Below are positions 54,261-64,000 of a DNA stretch of 64,000 bases, one piece after another. The position numbers were made by a program, and so were the translations under genes. A model generated the notes under the pieces. It searched no databases, was not told where the DNA came from, and worked only from the letters and a program-made list of their open reading frames with translations. Origin of the DNA: Pyrrhosoma nymphula (Eukaryota > Arthropoda > Insecta > Odonata > Coenagrionidae); the NCBI GenBank assembly GCA_963573305.1, contig OY754339.1, positions 4,945,941 to 5,009,940 of the forward strand, written 5' to 3'. The number at the start of each line of letters is the position of its first letter. Positions within the stretch are counted from its first letter, which is position 1.

Positions 54261-57200
54261 ATAGTGAGGAGCTTAAAAAGTTTATAAATTTAACTAGGAC
54301 TATATTCCAAAAAGTTAGCTCGCACACTATTTTCGTTTTCTCTACATTTTTCTATTTCTGCCGCTCTCAGAATAATGTCCACTTGTTTGCTTGAAATCTC
54401 GTTTGATTTAATCTATTCGTTTCCAACAAAGTTATTTCACCTAAATCTCTGTTATATCACACGATCCGTCTCCACGGGCGTGTAGCATGGGATGGGATTT
54501 AAGGATACCGGAAATTTTTGTGCTTTTGTCAAGAAAAAGTATTTTGCTTGCATCTGTAAGTAAATCTTGTGGCGTCATTCACAGAGTCCATCACTCTAAT
54601 TTCAGCCGTTCAGTTGAGGCAAAAAGAGGATTAAAATTGATTCCATGTGTACAGTAGGGTCTTATCAATGATAGAATAAAACTTATTTCGAAGCTGCTTT
54701 CCATTTTGACTCAAACCTACGAAATTTTCCTGTTACGAACGAACTGAGGATTCCAAACCATATGCCATTTCTAAATGCAAAGATTTTCAGGAGTGACTCA
54801 TTTGACGGACCTTAACGGTTTATCGCAGGCCATAAATGCATGATGTTAATATAAAATATGCACATGGAGTTCTGATAGCCTCAACAGTGATACGACTACA
54901 TAATTACGAACAAATACAATTAGTGCAGTTATTTAATGCCATAGAATTAATTAAGTAAGCAAAGCTTAGGCAAAACATTGCGAGTCACTTCGGCAGTTAG
55001 ATCAAACCAAAATGAAGACGTACACCACCGCAAAGTCATTTTCTACCATGCATTTTTAAGAATTGATGATTCCCTTCTCCATGAACTCCTGTATATCGCA
55101 TGGCACGAAATATGCGTAACAGAAAACGTAGCTTACGTGAATGATTCAAAGGGACTGGGTTGTTCCGAACACGAAGCCCCTTCGGCCAAAATTAATGCGC
55201 CCACGTACTGCGAGGCGTCTAAATCCTCACCGTGAAAGGGTTGTGCCTTAAAGAGCGCGATAGCCTTTAAATTTCATTTCGATATCACACATCTGACCCC
55301 AAAAAAATACACACACGTGATTAATCCCCGCATCACAGTCGACTGCACGAGCCTAATTGTGGAGCTTGATTTCCCCAGGCGGCGGCGGCTTCGAGCGAAT
55401 ATATTACTACGGCATCGAAAAGGGCGAATTTGGCCGAGGACCAAGAACAACTAAATCAAGGTAAGAAATCTCGCTCGGGCGAATAATCAAGGCTTGTATG
55501 TATGAGAGGGACAGAAAGGGAGAGTGGGAACGGGGAAAATAAAACAGATGAAGGAGAGAACGCGAGAGAGAGGGAGGTAACGTCAGAGCTTTATTTTTTT
55601 ACAAGCGTGGGAACAAGGGTGGGCATGAGAGGGAAAGCTGCTGGTTGCCATATTTTTTTCCAACCCATTTCCACTCCTTCTATTTTTTCCAGCCAAGTTC
55701 GACCATTTTACCCGGTTCGCTCATTTCAGGGCCGGGCAGTGAATAGGCGGGAAACGGCGCAGAGTGTGCGTTGGATTATGCGGGGGACGCATTGAGGTGC
55801 GAGTCATCAGAGGCGGGGTATAGTCGGAAGATCCACATCATACTTACACGCGTCTACCATGCGAGCCACCGCAAGGAAGTGTGGCAGGGGGTGTTGGGAA
55901 AAAAGGGATGGAATAGGGAAGGGAAATTTAAGGAGGGCAAGGATGGAAAAATGAGATGCCTTCAGGTTGATTAAGTCGGCGCTTTACATTCGCTCTAGTG
56001 TACTACTCGCTTCGCAGCGGAACAGGGCAGTATCTTTCCATTTGCTTCAGGCCCCGCGCACCAGGCAGCACACTTCAAAATAGTACGGGGATATCTTTCA
56101 TGTTCGCTGGAGTGTTAGAAGGAAAGTTCTTCGATGGTCATTTTATGCTATCTTTTAACGTAAAGGCGTCATATATGGGTTAAGTTTTAAATTACTTTGT
56201 GGTAACAAGATTAACTTATTCAGCATGTTGTTTGAACGAATTCGTAAACTACGAATAATTAGGCCGTAACCGCTGCGTACCTACAAAATACTACCTACAG
56301 GTAGGATAATGAACGTTTCACCTACAAACTTCGTTCCACTTATCGTCGTTCGATTGCACTGATATGGTCTGCTCTGCGCTAATTTCCAAACCTTGAATGT
56401 AAAATAAAATCAATCTCTCTTTTAATTTCCTCGGAGATTCTTCCTGCTTTCCCTTTACAAATCCCAGTTTCTTTACAGTAGATACGTAAAGGTTTCGTAA
56501 GTGTTTTCCAAACGGTTGTCCCAAGGTTATCCACTTAAGTATTTGACTTTATCCTCTACGCTTACATCTAATCTCAAAATATTACCGATACCTTCGGCGA
56601 TAGTGTAATATCCTTGATAAGGTGGATGCCGTGCGTATTTAAGGTTACGTACGAGCCTTCGCTCCATGTGTTAACGATGTAAAAATCAAATGAAAACGCC
56701 TCTATGCATGCTTTTGGCGTGCTTTATCGGCATAAAACTGCATTGTAAGAAAAAAATATAATTATTTCGTAATTTTTTCGAAAAAATTGTGAATATAAAT
56801 AGGGGGGACCAATCACGCTTCCTTGTGGTACTTCATCGGTTTTTGTTGTGTCTCCTTCCCCCAAACAAACCACCGTGAATGTGACGAGGTGGCAGTACAA
56901 AGAGGGGAACATGAAAGCTAGCGAAGGAAAGGGTTGTAGGAGAGGGCCGGGCCGCAGGAGAGGGCCGGTCGTTACGATACGAGTCACTCGACTGCATTCC
57001 GATCAACGCATTTCTCAAGGGGTGGTCGGGAGAGAGAGAGAGAGGCGACACAGAAAGAGAGCACGTTATTTGCCGTCGCCCGGGACGACCGAGCGTGGGA
57101 CGGAGAGAAATAGTTACTCCTCGTATGTACGGAAGAACTGGACCGAAGCGGAAATCCTATACGAATCCAAGTCCGCAGTGTCAGCCGATAGGCAGCGTTA

Positions 57201-60200
57201 TCATGCGTTAAGCTTCATGGAAAGGCGGAATAGGCTAGACAGGGTGTACTTTATTTAAAACATGAGCGAGAAAAGTGACGTCGTCTAGCAATTAAAAGGA
57301 AGTAATTAGCCTGTCACCACAATGTTAATGTGCCATGGCAAGATAAGAACCAAATTATCGTGCAGTCACAAATTGTGTATATATGTATGAATACGGTTTA
57401 TTGGTTCTTCCCGTGCCATAGGTCACTATGTGGCGATAGGATAACTATATCTTATTTAATCACTAAAGTAAATTTGTGCTTTTTCACCTGGTTTTGTGTT
57501 TGAGCTCTGGTCTGCGCAGAGCCTGGAGTGGCGAGTACAGAGGGTGGTAGGGTGGACAAAAAGAAATCTCCGAAAGCCTTTGGTGATGAAGATTGACGGA
57601 TGAAATAAGAAATGAAGAAGCATATAGCAAAGCAACCAAGTGAAGCAACCAGAAGGATAAGGACAACCCCGAGGTACGACAGATTCAAGAGAAATACAGC
57701 AAAATAGAAGGGAAAGCCTCTTTGAATAAGAGCACGAGTCAGCGATGTGGACCACTTTATGATGAATGAATGGAATATTACTTTTAAAAATAGTCAAGAA
57801 TATACTTGATTTTTTTCTATAAGTTATGCACTAGTGCTTGAAAGTTTGGAAAAAATTATATTAAAATTCCAGTCCTTACGTACATTTCTAAATTCCTCGA
57901 CTCCTTCAAAATGGAGCATATAGATTTTATATGAACAGGGAAAGGGAATTGCAACATATTTTATATAAATTTTAATCAAATGTTGGGATATTAATTTCTC
58001 CGTCCACGTAACGAATATCAAAACGATATAAACACTACTGACAGCAAATAACGAAGTTCCTTCTACGGCTATTCCTGGACAAAAAGAAAGATCAATATAT
58101 ATATATGTATATTCTTCCCAGCAGAAGACACCATTTTCCGGTCAAATGAGTCAATTCCTACCGCTTCCTGGGTTTCTACATTTACGGACCGTACTTCACC
58201 ACATCGATGCGGGAACTATCAAAGGATTTGCTCTCTCTACATGCAAAATTGACTCGCGATTGCGGGCTCAAAGGACTCTGCCCAAAGAGAACCCACTCCT
58301 GAGGTAGCAGGAGGCTGACCAAGCTTCTAGCTTCTCCCGAGGAGTGATTTCCCGTTTCATATTCAATATCCACCGCACAATCGCGGCGTAATCTATTTTG
58401 TCTCAGCGACCCTTCAAGTAGGATACAATAGTACTAAAAGTTTTTTTTCGGTATAAGATGACAATATTGGGAGAAAAAAATCTGGAAAATAATGCATTTC
58501 ATGAAATGGTGATTTGCTTCAAATAAGCTGTTACGAACGCCAATACTCCACTGAAAATAATTTAAAATATCACAGAGGAAAAGGTTATCTCCTTTCCTTC
58601 GTAAAAGACTTAACCAAAGAACTGTTATCCCATCAGAATCTTCAAATTTTTTCCAAAAGAACTATTCAAGTATTTAAAAGTGAAATATGTAATCCTTGTA
58701 TGCTGTGCTGGGAATATGATACACTAGTAGCTTTAGAAACGACACGTGTTTCAACAACTTTCAGCACAGAAAAACCATCAGGAAGGTTGTGTTTGAAGCA
58801 TTTGAAATTATTCTGATCACGTGACTATGGAGAGATTCTGGTGGGGTATTTGATCCACTCGTAACAATCGCACGCAGTCATCTCACACCCGAATATTGTA
58901 GGTGGAGTTGAATAACCCTAACGCAATAAACAGCATATCAAACATCCACGTGGTTCAAACACAAACAAAATAGAACCAACCATGCGTGATTGTACCACGT
59001 GACTCGTTAGTTACGCGATCAGAATTATCTCGAACGGTTCAAACACCAGGTCTTGTGCAATCACATTCATTAACATGCCCGTCATTTACATACTTACTTC
59101 AATTCCCATCGAATGTCATGTTTTAAATTAAGAGTTCACCTCATATTTCACGGACATTAACAACAAATATTTACATTTATTGCATGCATTTCTCTCTGAT
59201 TCTTTTACACAGGACTATGAAAGTTTATGCAGCTTAGATTTGTTAACGTCGCTCATTTAGATAATTTATTTCTTCAACTCAAGAATGACACGGTGCAGTT
59301 CTTAGACACCATCACGAGAGACGACACACCAAAAGAAAACAAGCGTTAATTTCGATAAATTTCGAAGTTTCGACCCAGAAAACCCTTCCAATAGTATTTC
59401 ACGCCAGAAGATAGGCAGCGAGTGGTACAAAATTGAGCGGAGGCCTGCAAAACAAAATGGAACGGGTACTATGGCAACGAAATACGCGAAAAGAGACTCG
59501 TTGGCTCAATGCTGCTGCAGCGATGGATGCTCTCTCTCCATCCATCTCGCGCCGTGATTCATATTATGTTCGGAGGATTCCCTACTTTTCCTCGCCGCTC
59601 CACTGGACCGTTTCCAATGCTCTTCCAACCCCTCCCCCCACCTTCCCCCACCCACTGACATCATCATCATCCTCTTCCCTTTTTTTTTTCTAAAACAGTC
59701 TGGCATTTCCCCGGCAGAAGTCTCCTCGAGCAGAAAATGAAGACCAAGCAGCTGGCCGACTATTGCTTTTTTCGTTCACCCATTCTGCTCTTTTTCACTC
59801 TCGTCCTCACGTCCTTTGACGTAGGTACGCGGATTTCATCCCAGGGATCTCGTTTCACATTTTTTTTTCGCAAGCGTCAAATAACGACAGAGAAAAGCCC
59901 ATCGGGGAGTGTCTCTCCCCTCATCATCTCTCCCGGACTCTTTCTAGTCTTTCCGTCTAGCCATTAGCGCCGCAAGCCGTGAGGGAGATAATTTCTCCTC
60001 TCTTGTAGCTCCGAAGACACCAACTGTCTCCTGTGTGCAAACAACAGTGACGGTGCTAATAGCACAACCAAAGAAGGAGACGCCGTGGGGGAACGATTAT
60101 CCCGTGGAGTCATTTTTGCTCTCATCAACAAGTAATCAGGCCGGGAAATATTAAGAGAGGTGGTGCCGAATAAAGGGAGGTTGTGAGGGTTGCATTAGGC

Positions 60201-61117
60201 ATTTGGAAAAAAGAAAACTACTCGTAAAACTTCACGGCTCCTTCAATTTGCATAATAGCTCACTGGTTGAAGATTACGTGCATCGCATGTTTTTCCCCAC
60301 TTGGCTTTTTATTTCTGAGAACATGAGCGAGCTAACGCGAGTGCACTCGGAAATATCCCAGCAGTCCTATTCTCCGAGTGTATTTCTCTTTCGCTCTGCT
60401 AAAAATCTCAGCTCTCAGAAATTGTTGGACGAAAGAAAAGGAGTAAACAAAGTATCCGTGAAAAAATAAGGGGAGCTTAGGAAAATTTTATTCAATGATT
60501 AGAGTAAGAGTTATGATAAGTTTTAATGCTGAAATTAGATCACCATGATATAATTCATATTTTAAAGGAAATATCTTTATTAATTTAGAATATATTTTTT
60601 ATCAGTATTACACTCTCAAGTTTGGGAGATGGTGGTCGTGCGTATATTTGTTAGCTTGTCACGCCTGTGACGCTTCCGTTCGTATATACTTTCATCACGT
60701 GTGATTCTTCATCGGTAATCGGTAACGGTAATCTGCTGTGTTTGATGATAAATTATAGTAATGATACGGTGATATGATGTCCATTTTAATGTACAAATTA
60801 GAGCATAATTCTTACGTAAATAATTTAATTTCAGTACGTATAGGTTAATTAACGATTATACGCAGTACTAACGCCAATAAAACTTCACACTACAAACTTA
60901 ACGCGCATGAACTCAAATGATTTCAAGTAAAACTAGTGAATGCTAGAAACACATATCGCAGGGCTGAATTAAAACCAAAGCAAAGTGCGTGGATGGACAA
61001 ACAAATATAATTGTCATAATTATTAATAATTAGAAGTAGTCAACCTTTAGGTAGGGTTTAATGGACGTGTAACTACATCTATTAATTAAATGCAACTCCC
61101 TAATAAGATTGTTTTCC
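54261..61117. other. Gene-free stretch
   Basis: No gene supported. Noted: ggcggcggcgg at about 55380; a GA-rich run at 55500-55580; gagagagagagagg near 57030; two CACGTG boxes at 58947-58952 and 58996-59001; a pyrimidine-rich tract at 59620-59690. Frames of 100-136 codons in this interval show no family motifs. Confidence 0.45.
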
Positions 61118-61225
61118 TGTAGCTCGCCATGCTCTCTTCATCCCATCCATAAAACCTATTCTCTTCCCTCCCCAACGTCCTCCCCTCTGTAACAAGGCCT
61201 TCGAAATCTAATCGCACCGTCGCAC
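61118..61225 (-). mobile_element. Small LINE tail fragment
   Basis: On the minus strand it reads KRIGFMDGMKRAWRAT, matching KRIGFMDLMKR of the LINE fragment at 9884-10387. Only this C-terminal piece remains. Confidence 0.6.
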
Positions 61226-62307
61226 ATGCTATTACGGTAATAACTCTGGATATATAACGTGATTCGGAACGGTCTGAACTAACTGTGGACGGTGGAGGTT
61301 TTAATTTTGGACCGCAACCCGCTTCTGCTATCTCTATGAAGTCTTATTCTGAGATGCACGGGGAGATCACGAGGCACATCGACGCTACAAAGGAAGGTCC
61401 ACTGCGCACGAGATTTTACGACTCCGAGAAAGTGGGGATGTAAAATGGAAATCTGGGAACAAAAGAGGGATCAGAATTTCCAATTACCACCGCTCCCCGC
61501 ACAGTCCCTCTCGAAGCACGCAAGTCTCATAAACTTTTCTGGATAATCTTGACGGAGTCTCATTTTAATCCTTCTTCCCTGCTTTCGCGTAGAGGAGTGT
61601 AGAGACGAGATTGAGTATAAAAATATATGAGAGAATTATTGCATAAAAAGAGCAGCGAGATAAAAAAATGGCATTAAACATGGCTGAAAGCGGCTGAAAA
61701 CGACCAAGGCGACCGGCGGAAGTAAGAAGCAGCTTTAGAAACACTGCAATGCATTCCCTGAGAAAGTAAAACTCCTTTGAATAGAAGTGAAAGGCGGGAA
61801 CTTATTGAATCGTCCACTAGTATAAGAGGGCTGCACGTTTGGTTTCAAGAAAAATGAACACTAAACAAGTAATATTAAGCAAACATGAGCAGAAGACGAC
61901 CGTCGGTCAATGAATTTTTATGAAAACATAGCATTAACTAGAAGCAGGCATAGTAGACTCCTCAGAACCAGAATTTGTAGTTGTTTCAACAATTCAGCTT
62001 CTTAAAACTGCCACACATAAGATATTAAAGGCAGACCGCTAGCAATAAATATTTAATTCAGTATAATTGACAAGAGAAGGGCTCAGGAAAACAGTAAATA
62101 AACGTTACGGATTTCATGGAAAACATACTCGGTGAATTTCCTTCCAAAATATATGTCTACCCTATTCATTTAAACCGTACATTCGCGGTAAATTTAGCGA
62201 GGAACAACACATAAGAGGAAGTAAAGCATCGGAAGAAAATGCACGAAGTTAAAGCCCTCCGCCACTTTCGTAAACTACGCGCGTTTCCAATAGAAATAAA
62301 ACTTCAA
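61226..62307. other. Gene-free stretch
   Basis: Nothing recognised before the Penelope-like pair. Confidence 0.45.
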
Positions 62308-62321
62308 ATTAAAACAGTCAT
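62308..62321. repeat. 14-bp direct repeat flanking the Penelope-like pair, left
   Basis: attaaaacagtcat, identical to 63776-63789. It could be a target-site duplication or microhomology at a junction. Confidence 0.5.
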
Positions 62322-62361
62322 GGATAAATGAGAAAACGTAGTGAACTCCACAGATAATTTT

Positions 62362-62402
62362 ATTAAGACGACCTAGGTTTCGACACGTTGTGTCATCTTC
62401 AG
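62362..62402 (-). ncRNA. Hammerhead-ribozyme-like core, copy A
   Basis: This is the inverted twin of the motif in copy B (63650-63690): CTGAAGA, a stem gacac/gtgtc, GAAA, and a short acc/ggt stem before C. See the copy B entry for the fit to the consensus. Confidence 0.45.
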
Positions 62403-62694
62403 GTAACATGTACACTTCAAACTCACTTATATACACAAAATATTGGAGGGGAGGGGGAATGAGTAAGGGGAAGGTGGGGAAGGGTTTTGAGGGCTTGTGT
62501 TTGGAAGGTTAGTCATTGGGTGTGTTGTAAATTTTCTGAGGCGGGGGGGGTGGGGGAAGGGGGGGGGGGGTTAAGGGGTTGGGTTGGTCATTAGGCGTAG
62601 GTATGGGACATTCACTGCGGGTGGGGAGGCTAGTCATACACTTTTTGTCATCAATGTTTTTCAGTTCAAATTACATTGCACTTGGGTTTTTTCA

Positions 62695-63060
62695 CTATTT
62701 TAGGCGTAGGGTGTTCAAAGGTATGGAGAATAGGGGAGAGTGGGAGGGTAAAACTTGCTCGTTCGCCAAAGGGACGTTGTTTTTAAAATGGTGGATGATT
62801 TCTAGGGATTCAAGGGCGTCCAATCTTCTTCCATTATTTTCTATGTGCAGGATGTCTGGGATGAAGCTGCTATGGTGGTTGTTGTCACTGAGGTGGTTCG
62901 CGAACATGGATTCTCTTTTCTTCTTCTCATAGCACTTTTTGTGTTCTTCTGTTCTAATATCAACACTCCTTTCTGTCTTACCGATGTATAATGTCGGGCA
63001 ATCGTCGCACTTTAAACAATACACTGCACTTCTTTTGTGTTTCGGAATTTTACATGACAT
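62695..63060 (-). CDS. Penelope-like GIY-YIG endonuclease domain, copy A
   Basis: The 121-codon frame has a cysteine pair (YCLKCDDC), the endonuclease signature LYIGKTERSVDIRTEEHKKC with its R...EH residues, FANHLSDNNHH and IENNGRRLDALESLEI. In Penelope-like elements this domain follows the reverse transcriptase and nicks the target DNA. The start MSCKIPKHKRSAVYC may just be the first Met inside a truncated polyprotein. The frame is intact over the domain, so the copy is young, but without an RT it cannot move by itself. Confidence 0.8.
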   Translation of the reverse strand: MSCKIPKHKRSAVYCLKCDDCPTLYIGKTERSVDIRTEEHKKCYEKKKRESMFANHLSDNNHHSSFIPDILHIENNGRRLDALESLEIIHHFKNNVPLANEQVLPSHSPLFSIPLNTLRLK

Positions 63061-63356
63061 TATACATCGGTAAGACAGAAAGGAGTGTTGATATTAGAAC
63101 AGAAGAACACAAAAAGTGCTATGAGAAGAAGAAAAGAGAATCCATGTTCGCGAACCACCTCAGTGGCAACAACCACCATAGCAGCTTCATCCCAGACATC
63201 CTGCACATAGAAAATAATGGAAGAAGATTGGACGCCCTTGAATCCCTAGAAATCATCCACCATTTTAAAAACAACGTCCCTTTGGCGAACGAGCAAGTTT
63301 TACCCTCCCACTCTCCCCTATTCTCCATACCTTTGAACACCCTACGCCTAAAATAG
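63057..63356 (+). CDS. Penelope-like endonuclease fragment, copy B
   Basis: The frame continues from upstream (an ATG at 62991 lies in sequence antisense to copy A, so it is accidental) and from LYIGKTERSVD onward is nearly identical to copy A, with FANHLSGNNHH. It ends at the same stop after NTLRLK. It is a fragment and not a functional gene. Confidence 0.75.
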   Translation, partial: TLYIGKTERSVDIRTEEHKKCYEKKKRESMFANHLSGNNHHSSFIPDILHIENNGRRLDALESLEIIHHFKNNVPLANEQVLPSHSPLFSIPLNTLRLK

Positions 63357-63649
63357 TGAAAAAACCCAAGTGCAATGTAATTTGAACTGAAAAACATTGA
63401 TGACAAAAAGTGTATGACTAGCCTCCCCACCCGCAGTGAATGTCCCATACCTACGCCTAATGACCAACCCAACCCCTTAACCCCCCCCCCCCTTCCCCCA
63501 CCCCCCCCCGCCTCAGAAAATTTACAACACACCCAATGACTAACCTTCCAAACACAAGCCCTCAAAACCCTTCCCCACCTTCCCCTTACTCATTCCCCCT
63601 CCCCTCCAATATTTTGTGTATATAAGTGAGTTTGAAGTGTACATGTTAC

Positions 63650-63690
63650 CTGAAGATGACACAACGTGTCGAAACCTAGGTCGTCTTAAT
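63650..63690 (+). ncRNA. Hammerhead-ribozyme-like core, copy B
   Basis: CTGAAGA (63650-63656) matches the CUGANGA half. gacac-aac-gtgtc (63658-63670) can form stem II. GAAA (63671-63674) follows, then acc-ta-ggt as a tiny stem III, with C63682 in the cleavage position. Penelope-like elements are known to carry type I hammerheads with very short stem III. The weak point is stem I, where I find only two pairs next to the core, so activity is doubtful. Confidence 0.45.
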
Positions 63691-63731
63691 AAAATTATCT
63701 GTGGAGTTCACTACGTTTTCTCATTTATCCA

Positions 63732-64000
63732 TAATGGAAAACTTCCACCATATCTCGCCGGAATTCATATCCTCTATTAAAACAGTCATCTCACTCAATT
63801 CCGACCGAACACGGTTCAGGCGACTACGACATCAACCACGCTATCAAATCAAAAGAGGAAAAAATAGCACACGGACCGAAACTAGATGTTTATGAGAAAA
63901 ATAAACGCGAGGAAAACCTAAAAAAATCCCGCATTTGAGGAAGAGAGAAGAAGGGGAGATCGCGTCGTCCGCGAGGCCTTATTTACTCCCTCTCGCATTC
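63732..64000 (+). other. Right flank, possibly the start of a further Penelope-like unit
   Basis: Directly after the shared tail the sequence runs ataatggaaaacttccacc and keeps a 64-codon frame (63701-63895). Penelope-like copies are often tandem, so this may be the 5' region of a next unit, but I recognise no domain. The 14-bp repeat at 63776-63789 lies inside it. Confidence 0.3.
63776..63789. repeat. 14-bp direct repeat flanking the Penelope-like pair, right
   Basis: attaaaacagtcat, identical to 62308-62321, about 45 bases beyond the end of the inverted arms. Confidence 0.5.

Larger units (their letters stand above)
62321..63060 (-). mobile_element. Penelope-like element copy A, minus strand, 5'-truncated
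   Basis: It carries an endonuclease reading frame (62695-63060), then a long untranslated tail with G-runs and the ribozyme-like motif (62396-62402 and adjacent), ending at 62321. The reverse transcriptase is absent. Copy B to the right is its inverted, nearly identical partner, and the pair share arms 62321-62995 and 63056-63731. Confidence 0.85.
63056..63775 (+). mobile_element. Penelope-like element copy B, plus strand, more truncated
   Basis: It begins at gacattatacatcgg inside the endonuclease and so lacks the cysteine-containing start seen in copy A. It then runs through the rest of the endonuclease and the tail. Where I compared them by eye the two copies differ only at scattered single bases and in homopolymer lengths, for example N versus S at one codon of the histidine-rich stretch. 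Confidence 0.85.

Overview
This is arthropod, most likely insect, nuclear DNA. The basis is a spliced gene with GT/AG introns in an AT-rich, transposon-dense background, and the mix of element families: BEL/Pao, Penelope-like, jockey-type LINEs, several hAT types, tRNA-like SINEs and small inverted-repeat elements. The species cannot be named from the sequence. No bacterial operon, CRISPR array or rRNA is visible.

One host gene is supported. It lies on the minus strand and fills the left half of the window. Thirteen coding exons, from a start codon at 35377 down to 2246, join with every splice phase compatible and give about 724 residues. The product has an acidic N-terminus, one PDZ domain (about residues 130-206), a Dbl-homology RhoGEF domain (about 327-500) and a PH domain (about 515-722). 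The last visible exon ends in mid-codon, so the 3' end lies beyond position 1 or in an exon I did not recognise. An intron of about 19 kb (13072-32136) separates the PDZ half from the DH-PH half.

That intron holds most of the mobile DNA. At 15.4-17.7 kb there is a cluster of hairpins, a Penelope remnant and a TA-flanked inverted-repeat element. From 20405 to 28478 there is a nest: a hAT-like element with matched ends and an 8-bp target duplication contains a decayed BEL/Pao retrotransposon with two LTRs. The BEL element contains a 5'-truncated jockey-type LINE, and its right LTR carries a 30-bp palindrome with its own 8-bp duplication. Smaller introns hold a LINE fragment (9.9-10.4 kb), a deleted hAT element with a CGGBP1-like zinc finger (8.2-9.2 kb) and two SINE-like copies. 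Beyond the last exon, positions 1-1841 are the right end of a ZMYM1-like hAT element.

Right of 35.4 kb lies the 5' flank of the gene, then about 28 kb with no gene I can support. It contains a 22-bp inverted repeat 2 kb apart, a small element with a TCA duplication, the second copy of an unclassified repeat of about 480 bp, low-complexity tracts, and at the right edge two nearly identical Penelope-like copies head to head. Their 675-bp arms carry a GIY-YIG endonuclease reading frame and a hammerhead-ribozyme-like core.

All calls come from reading the sequence by eye. No alignment, profile search or expression evidence was available.
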